Shown here: positions 25,058-34,117 of the stretch, in pieces | How the letters are laid out: each line of letters begins with the position of its first letter | Position numbering within the stretch: the stretch's first letter is position 1 | Source of the DNA: an uncultured Eubacteriales bacterium | GTDB taxonomy: Bacteria > Bacillota > Clostridia > Peptostreptococcales > Anaerovoracaceae | Direction: 5' to 3' | Assembly (NCBI GenBank): GCA_902774265.1 | Contig: CACYHR010000009.1 | Location: 1 to 64,000, forward strand | DNA length: 64,000 nt | The notes under the pieces: model-generated | The model's input: the letters and a program-made list of their open reading frames with translations, nothing else | What the model was told of the DNA's origin: nothing | Databases searched by the model: none | Translations under genes and position numbers: made by a program

Positions 25058-26083
25058 TTATACCGGATAATTCTCGTTATCGGTTTCGTACATGTGCTTT
25101 ACGAACCTGAGCATGTTCGATGTGTATCCGAATTCGTTGTCATAATATCCAACTACCTTGAAGAACTTGTCATTTACTTCTATGCCCATCTTGGCATCAT
25201 ATACCGAAGGTGCGCTGCATCCGAGGAAGTCAAGCGAAGTTACTTCTTCATCAGTGTAAAGCAGTACATCCTTGAGGTATGTTTCGGAAGCCTCCTTCAT
25301 AGCTGCGTTGATCTTATCATAGGAAGCAGCATTTCTGAGTACTACGTCTAGGTCTACAGCGGATACATCTACTGCAGGGATTCTGAACGCCATACCTGTG
25401 ATAGCTCCCTCAAGTTCAGGGATAACAAGGGCTACAGCCTTTGCGGCACCTGTCGTTGTAGGGATGATGTTATTGAATACCGAGCGTCCCATTCTCCAGT
25501 TGTACTTGGTTCTTCCGTCGTTGGTCTTCTGTTTTCCGGTAGTAGCATGGATAGTTGTCAGAAGTCCCTCATAGATGCCCCAGTTGTCGTTGATGACTTT
25601 GCATATAGGAGCGAGACAGTTGGTCGTGCAGGAAGCAGTGGATACTACGTCCATATTCTTCTTGTACCAGCCGTGGTTTACGCCGTAAACAAATGTAGGT
25701 GTGACCTTATCCTTTGCAGGTGCGGAAATAATGACTTTTTTGGCTCCGGCTGCGAGGTGAGGCGCTGATTTTTCTGTTGTCGTAAGTGTTCCTGTACCGT
25801 CGATGATGTACTCAGCTCCGCACTCAGCCCACGGGATATTTGCAGGATCCGACTCAAAGTAAACAGGAATCTTCTTACCACCCACTACAATACCTTTATC
25901 ATAAGTAGATACTTCCTCAGGAAATCTTCCGAACGCGGAATCGTACTTGAGCATATATGCTACATAGTCATAATCCGCATTACGCCAGTTGATTCCGGCA
26001 ACTTCCATTTCAGGAAAATTGCGTATAGCTCTCATGACGCATGTAGAGATTCTTCCCCAACCATTGATACCGATTTTTATCAT
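25058..26083 (-). CDS. gap: glyceraldehyde-3-phosphate dehydrogenase, divergent cofactor site
   Basis: 341 aa, two Rossmann-type domains. The catalytic Cys152 is in STASCTTNC and His179 in TTIHATTGKQK; the C-terminal YDNEFGYTSNM is kept. GINGWGR (5-11) replaces the usual GINGFGR. The adenosine-binding loop reads INWRNADYD (31-39), where NAD-specific enzymes have an Asp (IND). Loss of that Asp next to an Arg can favour NADP, so cofactor use is worth testing. The ATG at 26083 has GGAGGAAAG upstream; an ATG seven codons earlier lacks one. First gene of gap-pgk-tpiA. Confidence 0.93.
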   Translation of the reverse strand: MIKIGINGWGRISTCVMRAIRNFPEMEVAGINWRNADYDYVAYMLKYDSAFGRFPEEVSTYDKGIVVGGKKIPVYFESDPANIPWAECGAEYIIDGTGTLTTTEKSAPHLAAGAKKVIISAPAKDKVTPTFVYGVNHGWYKKNMDVVSTASCTTNCLAPICKVINDNWGIYEGLLTTIHATTGKQKTNDGRTKYNWRMGRSVFNNIIPTTTGAAKAVALVIPELEGAITGMAFRIPAVDVSAVDLDVVLRNAASYDKINAAMKEASETYLKDVLLYTDEEVTSLDFLGCSAPSVYDAKMGIEVNDKFFKVVGYYDNEFGYTSNMLRFVKHMYETDNENYPV

Positions 26084-26214
26084 ATCTTTCCTCCAGATAA
26101 ACATACACAGTTATAAAAATGAGCAATAGTATTCTCTGCCCTATGTAATTTTAACAAATGCCGGCATCGCATACAAGGCTAAGTTCCGCAAAAGCGCATG
26201 CGCTGCATCGCAAC

Positions 26215-26853
26215 TTATGAATTGCTATGCAGACAGAGTTCTTTGAGACCGCATTCTTCGCAGTGCGGTTTGCGCGCCGTGCAGCATCTGCGTCCGTGAA
26301 ATATCAGCATGTGATGCATAAGTATCCACTTGTCGCGCGGTATCCGCTCCATGAGCATCTCCTCCACCTCCGTGACATCCCTGCCGTCGGTCAGGCCTAT
26401 GCGGCTGGATACTCTGAAGACATGTGTGTCGACGGCGATGCGCGGCACCCCGAAGCCCTCTGCGAGTACAACATTAGCGGTTTTGCGGCCAACGCCTGGA
26501 AGGCTGACGAGGTCTTCGAAATTACCGGGCACGATGCCGCTGAAATCTTTCACCAGCCTGTCGGAAAGCTTTATGATGTTGGCGGATTTGTTTCGGTAGA
26601 GTCCGATCGTGCGTATCAGTTCTTCGACCCGCTTTCTGTCAGCTGCGGCCAGCGACTCAGGATCGGGGTATTCCGCAAAGAGCGCAGGGGTTACCTTGTT
26701 TACGCTTACATCCGTAGTCTGTGCAGAAAGAACTACCGAGATAAGCAGCTCAAACTCGTTTCCATGGTCAAGAGCACATGCCGCTTCGGGATACATTCGT
26801 TCCAGGTTTGAAATGACTTCGTTAATTTTTGTATCGGATAATATATTGTCCAT
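26215..26853 (-). CDS. nth: endonuclease III
   Basis: 212 aa base-excision DNA glycosylase/AP lyase acting on oxidised pyrimidines. The helix-hairpin-helix LPGVGRKTANVVL (catalytic Lys) and VDTHVFRVSSRIGL (catalytic Asp) are intact. The C-terminal C-x6-C-x2-C-x5-C cluster binds a 4Fe-4S. It is divergent from the gntR gene across an AT-rich 230-base region. Normal in all visible respects. Confidence 0.95.
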   Translation of the reverse strand: MDNILSDTKINEVISNLERMYPEAACALDHGNEFELLISVVLSAQTTDVSVNKVTPALFAEYPDPESLAAADRKRVEELIRTIGLYRNKSANIIKLSDRLVKDFSGIVPGNFEDLVSLPGVGRKTANVVLAEGFGVPRIAVDTHVFRVSSRIGLTDGRDVTEVEEMLMERIPRDKWILMHHMLIFHGRRCCTARKPHCEECGLKELCLHSNS

Positions 26854-26972
26854 TTTTGCGTATCCCCTTTATAATTGTATTCATTTAACTCTATTTTTAT
26901 CTTTTGTATACATTAAAATGAATTTAATTCAAAATTAATACAAATATTATAACAAAAGAGCAACAACTTACA

Positions 26973-27000
26973 TTGACAAAAAACAAATTTGAACTATATT
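26973..27000 (+). promoter_or_regulatory. gntR promoter
   Basis: TTGACA (26973-26978), 16-base spacer, TATATT (26995-27000), about 84 bases before the GntR start codon. The surrounding 26860-27000 is very AT-rich and also carries the divergent nth upstream region. Confidence 0.65.
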
Positions 27001-27014
27001 TAAAGTAGGTTACG

Positions 27015-27055
27015 ATTGCCAAACGGTAAATGTTCGTAAGTTTATTGTTGGCAAT
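27015..27055 (+). promoter_or_regulatory. inverted repeat in the gntR leader (possible operator or hairpin)
   Basis: ATTGCCAA (27015-27022) and TTGGCAAT (27048-27055) are perfect inverted arms 25 bases apart, located between the promoter and the gene. They could be an autoregulatory operator pair for the GntR protein or an RNA stem in the leader. Confidence 0.45.
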
Positions 27056-27083
27056 ATTATTTATCAGTAGGAGCAAAGTGACG

Positions 27084-27743
27084 ATGGACAATATGGCAAA
27101 TGAAAAAAACAACCAGCCTTTATCAGCAGGACTGTATCAGGAGATACAGAAAGACATCCTGTCGGGAGTTATCCCTTCTGATACAAAGCTTACAGAGCAG
27201 GCAGTTTGTAAAAAGTATAATGTCAGCAGAACTCCGGTCAGAGAAGCTTTTCGCCAGCTGGAGGCAGATGGTCTTATCGAAAACATTCCGAACAGAGGCG
27301 CATTTGTAACAGGATTGACCAAACGCGATATCTCCGATCTCTTCGATCTGCGCGCACTGTTTGAAATTCAGGCTGTAGAGTGGGCGATCAAGCGCATGAC
27401 AGAAGAGGACATCGAATCGCTGAGAGAGACTGTGGATTTTATGGAATTCTACACTCTCAAGGATGATATCGATAAAGTCCTGAGCTTCAATTCACAGTTC
27501 CACAGCATAATCTATGCAGGGACAAAGGACAGAATGATTCAGAAGACGCTGTCCACCTATCAGACATATCTCAGACACTCTGCACCTGCCAGCAATTATA
27601 CCGGTGATTACCTGAAAACCTTGCTCGAGGAACACCGGGCTATATTCGATGCGGTCGAATCCCGCAACACAGCTGCAGGGCGCAAAGCCATGGAATACCA
27701 TATGGAGCAGTCGAAGCTGCGCCGTATCTCCACATATTTCTAA
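27084..27743 (+). CDS. GntR family transcriptional regulator, FadR/FCD subfamily
   Basis: 219 aa DNA-binding regulator. Residues 15-80 form the winged helix-turn-helix (LTEQAVCKKYNVSRTPVREAFRQLEADGLI), followed by an all-helical FCD ligand domain (90-215) with Asp, His and His residues in positions that often bind a metal (NSQFHSIIYAG, EEHRAIFDAV, EYHMEQS). Ligands of this subfamily are usually small organic acids; none can be named here. AGGAG lies 9 bases before the ATG at 27084; a longer upstream frame lacks a site. It is alone on the plus strand, so its targets lie elsewhere or are itself. Confidence 0.9.
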   Translation: MDNMANEKNNQPLSAGLYQEIQKDILSGVIPSDTKLTEQAVCKKYNVSRTPVREAFRQLEADGLIENIPNRGAFVTGLTKRDISDLFDLRALFEIQAVEWAIKRMTEEDIESLRETVDFMEFYTLKDDIDKVLSFNSQFHSIIYAGTKDRMIQKTLSTYQTYLRHSAPASNYTGDYLKTLLEEHRAIFDAVESRNTAAGRKAMEYHMEQSKLRRISTYF

Positions 27744-27776
27744 ACAAATATTACTAAACAACACCTCAATACATAC

Positions 27777-27809
27777 ACAAAAATGAGCCTTTCGCAGGCT
27801 CATTTTTGT
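27777..27809. terminator. bidirectional terminator between gntR and the M50 protease gene
   Basis: A 14-bp perfect stem (ACAAAAATGAGCCT/AGGCTCATTTTTGT) with a 5-nt loop has a T-run in each arm, suited to stop transcripts from both convergent genes. Confidence 0.85.
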
Positions 27810-27810
27810 G

Positions 27811-27855
27811 CTATACTATTTTGCTATACTATTTTGCTTTACTCTTTTGCTATAG
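27811..27855. repeat. 13-bp tandem repeat at the M50 gene stop
   Basis: CTATACTATTTTG is present twice exactly, then once with two changes, then as a partial CTATAG that contains the stop codon of the M50 protease gene. It looks like a slippage-generated array just outside the coding sequence. Confidence 0.85.
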
Positions 27856-28464
27856 TCCGAGCAGTCTCATCAGCGCCGAGACTCCCGGGGTAATGATCAT
27901 ATCCGTAACATTGAGCAGTATCAGTGCAAGCAGTATCCATGTTCCGTACTGATACACCTTGTACCACCAGTCGTATTTGTCCAGTTTGAATAACTGTGTC
28001 ACTATGTTCCAGCCATCCAGCGGCGGACATGGTATCAGGTTGAATATCATGAGGACAAGATTGATCATGACTGCATAGTAAAATATATATGTTATATTCT
28101 CAAGCAGTGCCGAACCGGATGAATAATAGGCCTTCATCAGCGCTTTTGTCGGGAATGACAGCACAACTGCGATCAGCAGATTCATGGTGACGCCCGCTAT
28201 TGCTACAAGAAACTCGTCTCTTCTCTTATTCTTGTAGTATGAGGTATTGATTTCTACAGGTTTGCCCCATCCGAAACCAACCAGTACGAGAGCCGCAAAT
28301 CCGATCCAGTCGATATGAGCAAGAGGATTGACTGTAAGCCTGCCCTGCCTCCTCGGTGTCGGATCGCCCAGCTTGTCCGACATCCAGGCGTGAGCGAATT
28401 CGTGCAGGCTCAGTCCCAGAATGATGCCCGGCAGCATTATTATCTTGGTTAAAATCATATTCAT
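27850..28464 (-). CDS. site-2 protease family (M50) membrane metalloprotease
   Basis: 204 aa with about five membrane segments. The zinc motif HEFAH is in the first helix (about residue 21), and NLIPCPPLDGW (about 152-162) supplies the third metal ligand, matching the compact M50B rhomboid-length group found in many Firmicutes. Substrates are unknown. It lies 28 bases after miaB and may be the last gene of the der-plsYgpsA-miaB operon, ending at a tandem repeat and terminator. Confidence 0.88.
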   Translation of the reverse strand: MNMILTKIIMLPGIILGLSLHEFAHAWMSDKLGDPTPRRQGRLTVNPLAHIDWIGFAALVLVGFGWGKPVEINTSYYKNKRRDEFLVAIAGVTMNLLIAVVLSFPTKALMKAYYSSGSALLENITYIFYYAVMINLVLMIFNLIPCPPLDGWNIVTQLFKLDKYDWWYKVYQYGTWILLALILLNVTDMIITPGVSALMRLLGL

Positions 28465-28492
28465 TTTATATTCTCCGTCCTTCCGTCTTCAG

Positions 28493-29857
28493 TTATTCAT
28501 CTGACAGCTTCCGGTCTTTAAGTTCTTCGTCTGTCAGTTCTCTGCCCTCAAGGCTGAATGTCTTGCTCTCTGTTATGAGCACTCTGACGGTTTTTCCGAT
28601 CATCTCCTCTTCAGGCCTGTCGGAGCTGAAATTGACAAGTTTGAATCCGTCTGTCCTGCCTGCATATGTGTCAGCTTCGTTTTTGCTGCGTCCTTCGACC
28701 ATTACATCGCATACCCTGCCCTTATACTCGAGATTCTTCTCAAGACTGATAGTATTCATTACATCTACCAGTCTGTCGAACCTCTCGTGGCACACATTAT
28801 CAGGTATCATATCATTGAACAGTTTTGCTGCAGGAGTCCCCTCTCTCGGCGAATAGATGAATGTGAATGCGGAATCGTATCTGACTTTTCTCGCTGCATC
28901 CAGAGTTTTTTCAAAATCCGCCTCCGTCTCGCCCGGAAAACCTACGATGATATCCGTGGAAATAGTTATATCCGGCGCGGCAGCTCTCAGCTTATCGATG
29001 ATCTCATAATATCTCGCCATATCGTAATGTCTGTTCATGCGTTTGAGCACTATGTCACTTCCCGACTGCAAAGGCAGATGGATGTTTCTGCACAGCTTAT
29101 CGCATTCTGTAAAGCAGGCGATCATTTTATCCGAAATATCCTTAGGATGGGATGTCATGAACCTGATGCGCTCTATCCCGTCTATATCATTTACGGCATG
29201 GATGAGATCAGCAAAATCGTTTCCGGCTGCATCCCTGTACGAATCTACGTTCTGGCCCAGCAGCATGACTTCCTTAACGCCGTCCAAAGCCAGACCTTCT
29301 ATCTCTCTTACGACATCGCAAAGCATCCTGCTCTTTTCCCTGCCCCTCGTATAAGGTACTATGCAGTAGGTGCAGAAATTATTGCAGCCGTATGTGATAT
29401 TGACGAGCGCCTTGTGGCGGTACATGCGCTTAGGCTTCATCTCATCCTCATCTATCACAGGATTGTTGTCGATGATCTGACGCTGCTTCTGTCCTGTCTT
29501 CAGCCGTTTTTCGAGCATCTCCGGAAATCTCGCTATGTTCTGAGTCCCGAATACTATGTCGACCCATGAGAACTGTTTGTTTATCCTCTCAACTATCCTC
29601 GGCTGCTGCGGCATGCATCCGCAGACACAGAGAACAAAGTCAGGATTGTTTTTCCTGACTTTTTTGAATTGCCCGAGCACTCCGAAAAATCTCTTATCCG
29701 CATTCTCACGGACACTGCATGTATTGATGACGACAACATCCGCGTCATATGGATCATCCGAATGTTCATATCCCATGGCTTCGAGCAGACCCGCGATGTT
29801 TTCCGAGTCATGCTCGTTCATCTGACATCCGTATGTGATTATATTGTATTGTTTCAT
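28493..29857 (-). CDS. miaB: tRNA-2-methylthio-N6-dimethylallyladenosine synthase
   Basis: 454 aa radical-SAM methylthiotransferase acting on A37 of tRNAs that read UNN codons. The N-terminal MTTase domain has its three cysteines (YGCQMN, NTCSVRENAD, VCGCMPQ). The radical SAM motif is CNNFCTYC followed by IVPYTRGREKSR, and a C-terminal TRAM domain runs from about 375 to 440. The start overlaps the upstream PlsY-GpsA stop by 4 bases (ATGA). Confidence 0.95.
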   Translation of the reverse strand: MKQYNIITYGCQMNEHDSENIAGLLEAMGYEHSDDPYDADVVVINTCSVRENADKRFFGVLGQFKKVRKNNPDFVLCVCGCMPQQPRIVERINKQFSWVDIVFGTQNIARFPEMLEKRLKTGQKQRQIIDNNPVIDEDEMKPKRMYRHKALVNITYGCNNFCTYCIVPYTRGREKSRMLCDVVREIEGLALDGVKEVMLLGQNVDSYRDAAGNDFADLIHAVNDIDGIERIRFMTSHPKDISDKMIACFTECDKLCRNIHLPLQSGSDIVLKRMNRHYDMARYYEIIDKLRAAAPDITISTDIIVGFPGETEADFEKTLDAARKVRYDSAFTFIYSPREGTPAAKLFNDMIPDNVCHERFDRLVDVMNTISLEKNLEYKGRVCDVMVEGRSKNEADTYAGRTDGFKLVNFSSDRPEEEMIGKTVRVLITESKTFSLEGRELTDEELKDRKLSDE

Positions 29858-31737
29858 TGCAATTCGTCTTTTTTGCCGCGTGACATCAGCAAGCCGACAG
29901 CTTCCTTAGGCGGTATCTCTCCTTTCAGAACAAGATTGGTGACCTTACATACAGGCATTTCCACGCTGTATCTTTCGGCGAGGTCAGCTACTGCCTCAGA
30001 TGTATAATAGCCCTCTACTACCGAACCGACTTTCTCTACAGCCTCCTCAGGACTCAGACCCTGTCCTATATAAAGGCCGCATCGTCTGTTCCTCGACAGA
30101 TTGGTCGAACATGTTACCATCAGGTCTCCTATGCCGGACAGACCTGAAAAAGTATCTCCGTTCGCTCCGAGAGCGCTTCCTAGTCTCTTGATCTCATGAA
30201 CGGCTCTTGTCATAAGAGCTGCTCTGGCGTTGTTTCCGAGCTTCATTCCGTCGGCAATACCGGTCGCAATAGCTATGACATTCTTGACTGCGCCCGCTAT
30301 CTCGACACCAATCATGTCATCCTGAGTATATACTCTGAAATTTTCCGACATGAAAATATCCTGTACTACCTCAGCCGCAGCCTTGTTCCTGCTGACTGCA
30401 ACTACTCCTGCCGGCAGATTCCTCACTATCTCCTCGGCGTGTGTCGGTCCGGAAAGAGCAACATATGTAGCAGCCGGTATAGTCTCGGAAGCTACTTCGC
30501 TCATCCTCAGCAGAGTTTTCTGCTCTATGCCCTTGGCGAGATTTACGACTATAGCGCCGTCCTCAAGATACTTGCTGACTTTTTCGGAAACGCTCCTGAA
30601 CTGCTGTGCAGGAACAGCAAATACTATGATGTTCTTGCCTATGACCGCATGTCTCAGACTGCTTACATACTTGATCTTTTCACTGAGCATCACACCTGGC
30701 AGATAACGCTCATTTATCCTCGACTTGCTCATATGGTGCAGAGCCTCTGTGTTCCTGCCGTACAGAGTCACATCATGGCCGTTATGTACGAGCAGGTTGG
30801 CTATAGCCGTACCGAATGAACCGCTGCCTATTACCGCGATCCTTTTTCTTTTATCTCCGAGCATGGGTATTATTGTATCGATATAATAATCTACCGGTTT
30901 CTGCTGCGGATCCAGAGCTTCTTCATCCTCTTCATCATATGCCGTAATCGCTTCAGCGATCTCCGGATTCCCCTGCACCGACGCAGGTATATTTATCTTA
31001 TCTTCTTTCATATCCTCTCCGGAGTCTTTTATACTGCCGCTTTCCGCTTCAATGACGTTTTCTGCACCGTCGTTGCCGTCATCACCAGACTGTGTATCCT
31101 CCTGCCCCTCTTCGGCTTCGTCATCCGACCCTTCACTTTTGTGTCCGATAGTAAGCGGTTTTTCCTCGCCTTTAATAAGCCTTATGATATTCGGAACATG
31201 CATGATAACAATGAAACCGGCTACAGCTATCGCAAAATACAGACAGTACGGCTCGAATATTTTGATAAAAATCGGATACGATACGGCTGCTCCGATCGAA
31301 GCCACAGACATCCTGCGGCTCAGGCCGAACAGTACAGCTGCAACGATAAGAACTGCTGCAGCGCTCATCCAGTTGAGTGCGATCGCCGCTCCGAGAGATG
31401 CTGCAACACCTTTCCCCCCTTTGAACTTGTACAAAGCCGGGAAGCAGTGCCCGAGCACTACAGCTGCAAAGGCTATCATTGCGCCGTTGAGCTCATACAG
31501 ATTGTAGCCTGCTCTGACCGCGATGAACGCTTTCAGGAAGTCGATCACAAATACAGCGATACCGGCTTTGAGACCGATGACCCTGATAGTGTTGGTCATT
31601 CCCGGGTTGCCGCTGCCCTCCTTGCGTATATCGATGTGATGCAGTCTGCCTATTATGATCGCCGGATTGATATTTCCGACAAGATAGGCGCAGACAGCCA
31701 GAATGATATAGTTTGTCATCGGTACTGTTTCAGTCAT
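29854..31737 (-). CDS. fused glycerol-3-phosphate acyltransferase PlsY and glycerol-3-phosphate dehydrogenase GpsA
   Basis: 627 aa, two enzymes in one frame. Residues 1-200 are PlsY: about five membrane helices, GSGNPGMTNT (41-50) and the KGGKGVA loop (106-112). Residues 205-290 are a highly acidic, disordered-looking linker. Residues 295-627 are a complete GpsA with Rossmann motif GSGSFGTA (304-311), AGAVKNVIAIATG (491-503, catalytic Lys) and NNARAALMTRA. The product would make glycerol-3-phosphate from dihydroxyacetone phosphate next to the membrane enzyme that acylates it to lysophosphatidate. der-plsY-gpsA is a common gene order, so the fusion probably arose in place. The ATG overlaps the der stop by one base; plsX lies upstream in the same cluster. 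Confidence 0.93.
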   Translation of the reverse strand: MTETVPMTNYIILAVCAYLVGNINPAIIIGRLHHIDIRKEGSGNPGMTNTIRVIGLKAGIAVFVIDFLKAFIAVRAGYNLYELNGAMIAFAAVVLGHCFPALYKFKGGKGVAASLGAAIALNWMSAAAVLIVAAVLFGLSRRMSVASIGAAVSYPIFIKIFEPYCLYFAIAVAGFIVIMHVPNIIRLIKGEEKPLTIGHKSEGSDDEAEEGQEDTQSGDDGNDGAENVIEAESGSIKDSGEDMKEDKINIPASVQGNPEIAEAITAYDEEDEEALDPQQKPVDYYIDTIIPMLGDKRKRIAVIGSGSFGTAIANLLVHNGHDVTLYGRNTEALHHMSKSRINERYLPGVMLSEKIKYVSSLRHAVIGKNIIVFAVPAQQFRSVSEKVSKYLEDGAIVVNLAKGIEQKTLLRMSEVASETIPAATYVALSGPTHAEEIVRNLPAGVVAVSRNKAAAEVVQDIFMSENFRVYTQDDMIGVEIAGAVKNVIAIATGIADGMKLGNNARAALMTRAVHEIKRLGSALGANGDTFSGLSGIGDLMVTCSTNLSRNRRCGLYIGQGLSPEEAVEKVGSVVEGYYTSEAVADLAERYSVEMPVCKVTNLVLKGEIPPKEAVGLLMSRGKKDELQ

Positions 31738-33059
31738 TAACGTTCACCCCTTTTTTCATTCCATACGAACTTGATCGAAGTACCTTCAAAATCGAAATGC
31801 TCTCTGATCTTGTTCTCTATATATCTCGAGTACGAGAAATGCATAAGTTCCCTGTCGTTGATGCTGAACGAGAAGAGCGGCGGTCTGGTGCCGATCTGCG
31901 TCCCGTAGTAGATCTTGAGTCTGCGGCCCTTGTCTGAAGGCGGCTGCCTCATCATCACAGCATCCTCTATGATGCTGTTGAGCTTTCCTGTGGTGATGCG
32001 CTGTGATCTCGCATCCTCGATGCGTGCAACTCTGTCGATTATTTCAAATATCCTCACCTTATTGAGTACGGATACGAAGAGGACAGGCGCATATGAAGCA
32101 AAGAGCAGTTCCCCCTTTATCCTGCGATCGTAGTCTCTCATGGTATTGGTCTCTTTTTCGATAAGATCCCATTTATTGACCACGATCATCATGCCCTTGC
32201 CTGCCTCATGAGCGTAACCGGCTATCTTCTTATCCTGCTCTGTCAGTCCCTCGACTGCATCTATCATCAGGATACATACATCGCATCGTTCAATCGCTGC
32301 TATCGCCCTTACGACACTGTATTTTTCGATTGTGTCACTGACCTTGCTTTTTTTGCGAAGTCCCGCTGTGTCAATCAGAGTATATTCCCTGTCCTTATAT
32401 GTGAACGGAGTGTCTATGGTATCTCTGGTCGTGCCTGCGATCGGTGAAACGATGACACGGTTCTGCTTAGTCAGAGCGTTGACCAGCGATGACTTTCCGA
32501 CATTAGGTTTGCCTATGATCGCAATATTTACGCTCTCATCATGCAGACCGTATTCATCATCCGGGAAACCCTCGACTATTCGGTCGAGCAGATCGCCTAT
32601 ATTCGTCATATTAGCCGAACTGATAGGTACCGGTTCGCCGAATCCCAGTTCGTAGAAATCGTAGACCAGCTCGTACGCTTTTTTCGGCGAGTCAACCTTA
32701 TTGACCACAAGTATGACCTCCTTGCCGGTCCTCCTCAGCATCTCTGCGACCTCGCTGTCGGCAGTTGTCAGACCTTCTTTGCCGTCCACCATAAAGATGA
32801 TGACATCAGCCATATCCATAGCCATAACAGCCTGATCCCTCATCTGGGATCTGATGGTGTCATCTGTCTTGACCTCTATGCCGCCGGTATCGATAACGGC
32901 AAATTCCTTGCCGTTCCATTCAGCCTCGGCATAGATCCTGTCTCTGGTAACTCCCGGCACGTCCTCAACGATGGCGCGCCTCTCACCTATTATTCTGTTG
33001 AAAAAAGTCGATTTGCCTACATTCGGCCTGCCGACTATTGCCAGTATCGGCTTACTCAT
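31737..33059 (-). CDS. der: ribosome assembly GTPase Der (EngA)
   Basis: 440 aa tandem GTPase for 50S subunit maturation. Two G domains (GRPNVGKST near residue 10 and GKPNVGKSS near 185, each with DTGG/DTAG, and NKVD/NKWD) precede a C-terminal KH-like domain (about 355-435). I use the ATG at 33059, which has GGAGGG upstream and overlaps the ftsY stop by 8 bases (ATGAGTAA); a longer N-terminal extension would run far into ftsY. Confidence 0.95.
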   Translation of the reverse strand: MSKPILAIVGRPNVGKSTFFNRIIGERRAIVEDVPGVTRDRIYAEAEWNGKEFAVIDTGGIEVKTDDTIRSQMRDQAVMAMDMADVIIFMVDGKEGLTTADSEVAEMLRRTGKEVILVVNKVDSPKKAYELVYDFYELGFGEPVPISSANMTNIGDLLDRIVEGFPDDEYGLHDESVNIAIIGKPNVGKSSLVNALTKQNRVIVSPIAGTTRDTIDTPFTYKDREYTLIDTAGLRKKSKVSDTIEKYSVVRAIAAIERCDVCILMIDAVEGLTEQDKKIAGYAHEAGKGMMIVVNKWDLIEKETNTMRDYDRRIKGELLFASYAPVLFVSVLNKVRIFEIIDRVARIEDARSQRITTGKLNSIIEDAVMMRQPPSDKGRRLKIYYGTQIGTRPPLFSFSINDRELMHFSYSRYIENKIREHFDFEGTSIKFVWNEKRGER

Positions 33060-33948
33060 CGAATATTCCCTCCGCGAATTCGTGTGCATTGAACGGGATA
33101 AGATCATCCAGACCCTCACCCATTCCTATGAATTTGATCGGCATATCGAACTGATCTGTGATCGTGATCGAAATACCACCTCTTGCCGTGCCGTCCATTT
33201 TGGTGAGTATGATACCTGTGATATCCGAAATTCCGGAGAATTCCTCAGCCTGACTGACAGCATTCTTGCCCGTCGTAGCATCCAGCACCAGAATATTTTC
33301 TCTTGCTGCTTCAGGATACTCTCTCGAAATGACCTTGCTCATCTTTTCGAGTTCCTTCATCAGATTGACCTTGTTCTGCAGTCTTCCGGCCGTATCACAG
33401 ATGAGAACATCTATATTATTGGCCTTGGCAGACTGTATGGCATCATAGATGACAGCTGTCGGATCAGTACCCTCTTCATGCCTTATGACCCTGACGCCTA
33501 CTCTGTCGCCCCAGGTCTGAAGCTGTTCTGCAGCAGCCGCACGGAAAGTGTCTGCAGCAGCCAGCATTACGGATTTGCCCTGCTTCTTATACATATTGGC
33601 GAGCTTTGCGATCGAGGTCGTCTTGCCGCCTCCGTTTATGCCTATCATAAGGATTATCAGCGGATATTCCTTAGACATCTTGTTGCGCTCGCCCTTATCG
33701 ATCATCTTTTCGATGATCTGCCTGAGCTCCTTCTTGATAGCATGAGCTCTCGTGATATGCTTGTTGTTGATCACAGTGTTGAGTTCGTCCATGATCCTGT
33801 CAGAAGTCTCTATCCCTATATCGGACATGACAAGACCTTCCTGAAGCTCCTCAAGGAACTCCGGTCCGAGCTCAGGATTATCGTAGACAGCCATGGTGAT
33901 ACTGTCTATGAATTTACGGAATGCGGATTTTTTTTCAAAAAGTGCCAT
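33052..33948 (-). CDS. ftsY: signal recognition particle receptor FtsY
   Basis: 298 aa SRP-type GTPase without the long acidic A domain of E. coli FtsY. The N domain (1-85) starts with the amphipathic MALFEKKSAFRKF. The G domain has GINGGGKTTSIAKLA, DTAGRLQ, TKMDGTARGG and a C-terminal FIGMGEGLDDLIPF. GGAGGGCC precedes the ATG at 33948. A GC-rich repeat region separates it from smc upstream. Confidence 0.95.
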   Translation of the reverse strand: MALFEKKSAFRKFIDSITMAVYDNPELGPEFLEELQEGLVMSDIGIETSDRIMDELNTVINNKHITRAHAIKKELRQIIEKMIDKGERNKMSKEYPLIILMIGINGGGKTTSIAKLANMYKKQGKSVMLAAADTFRAAAAEQLQTWGDRVGVRVIRHEEGTDPTAVIYDAIQSAKANNIDVLICDTAGRLQNKVNLMKELEKMSKVISREYPEAARENILVLDATTGKNAVSQAEEFSGISDITGIILTKMDGTARGGISITITDQFDMPIKFIGMGEGLDDLIPFNAHEFAEGIFDE

Positions 33949-33985
33949 GTGGCCCTCCTTCTCTGAATATATTAAACTGCATTGT

Positions 33986-34082
33986 TTCAGCATGCGCAGG
34001 CATTCGCGGCCGAGCCGATGCAGTGCACAAGCGAACGTCGATGCAATGCACGGCGAGTGTCGCATGACTGCAAATGCTGAAC
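33986..34082. repeat. GC-rich palindromic repeat, copy 1, smc-ftsY intergenic
   Basis: About 97 bases bounded by TTCAGCAT and ATGCTGAA, with imperfect inverted ends continuing for about 24 bases (shared GCAG, CAT and GCG blocks). Its first 27 bases recur exactly at 34118. It is richer in GC than its surroundings and non-coding in all frames I checked; it looks like a REP- or MITE-like unit. Confidence 0.65.
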
Positions 34083-34117
34083 AAATGCCTATTTTATTAT
34101 CAAGTCAATCGCATAGC

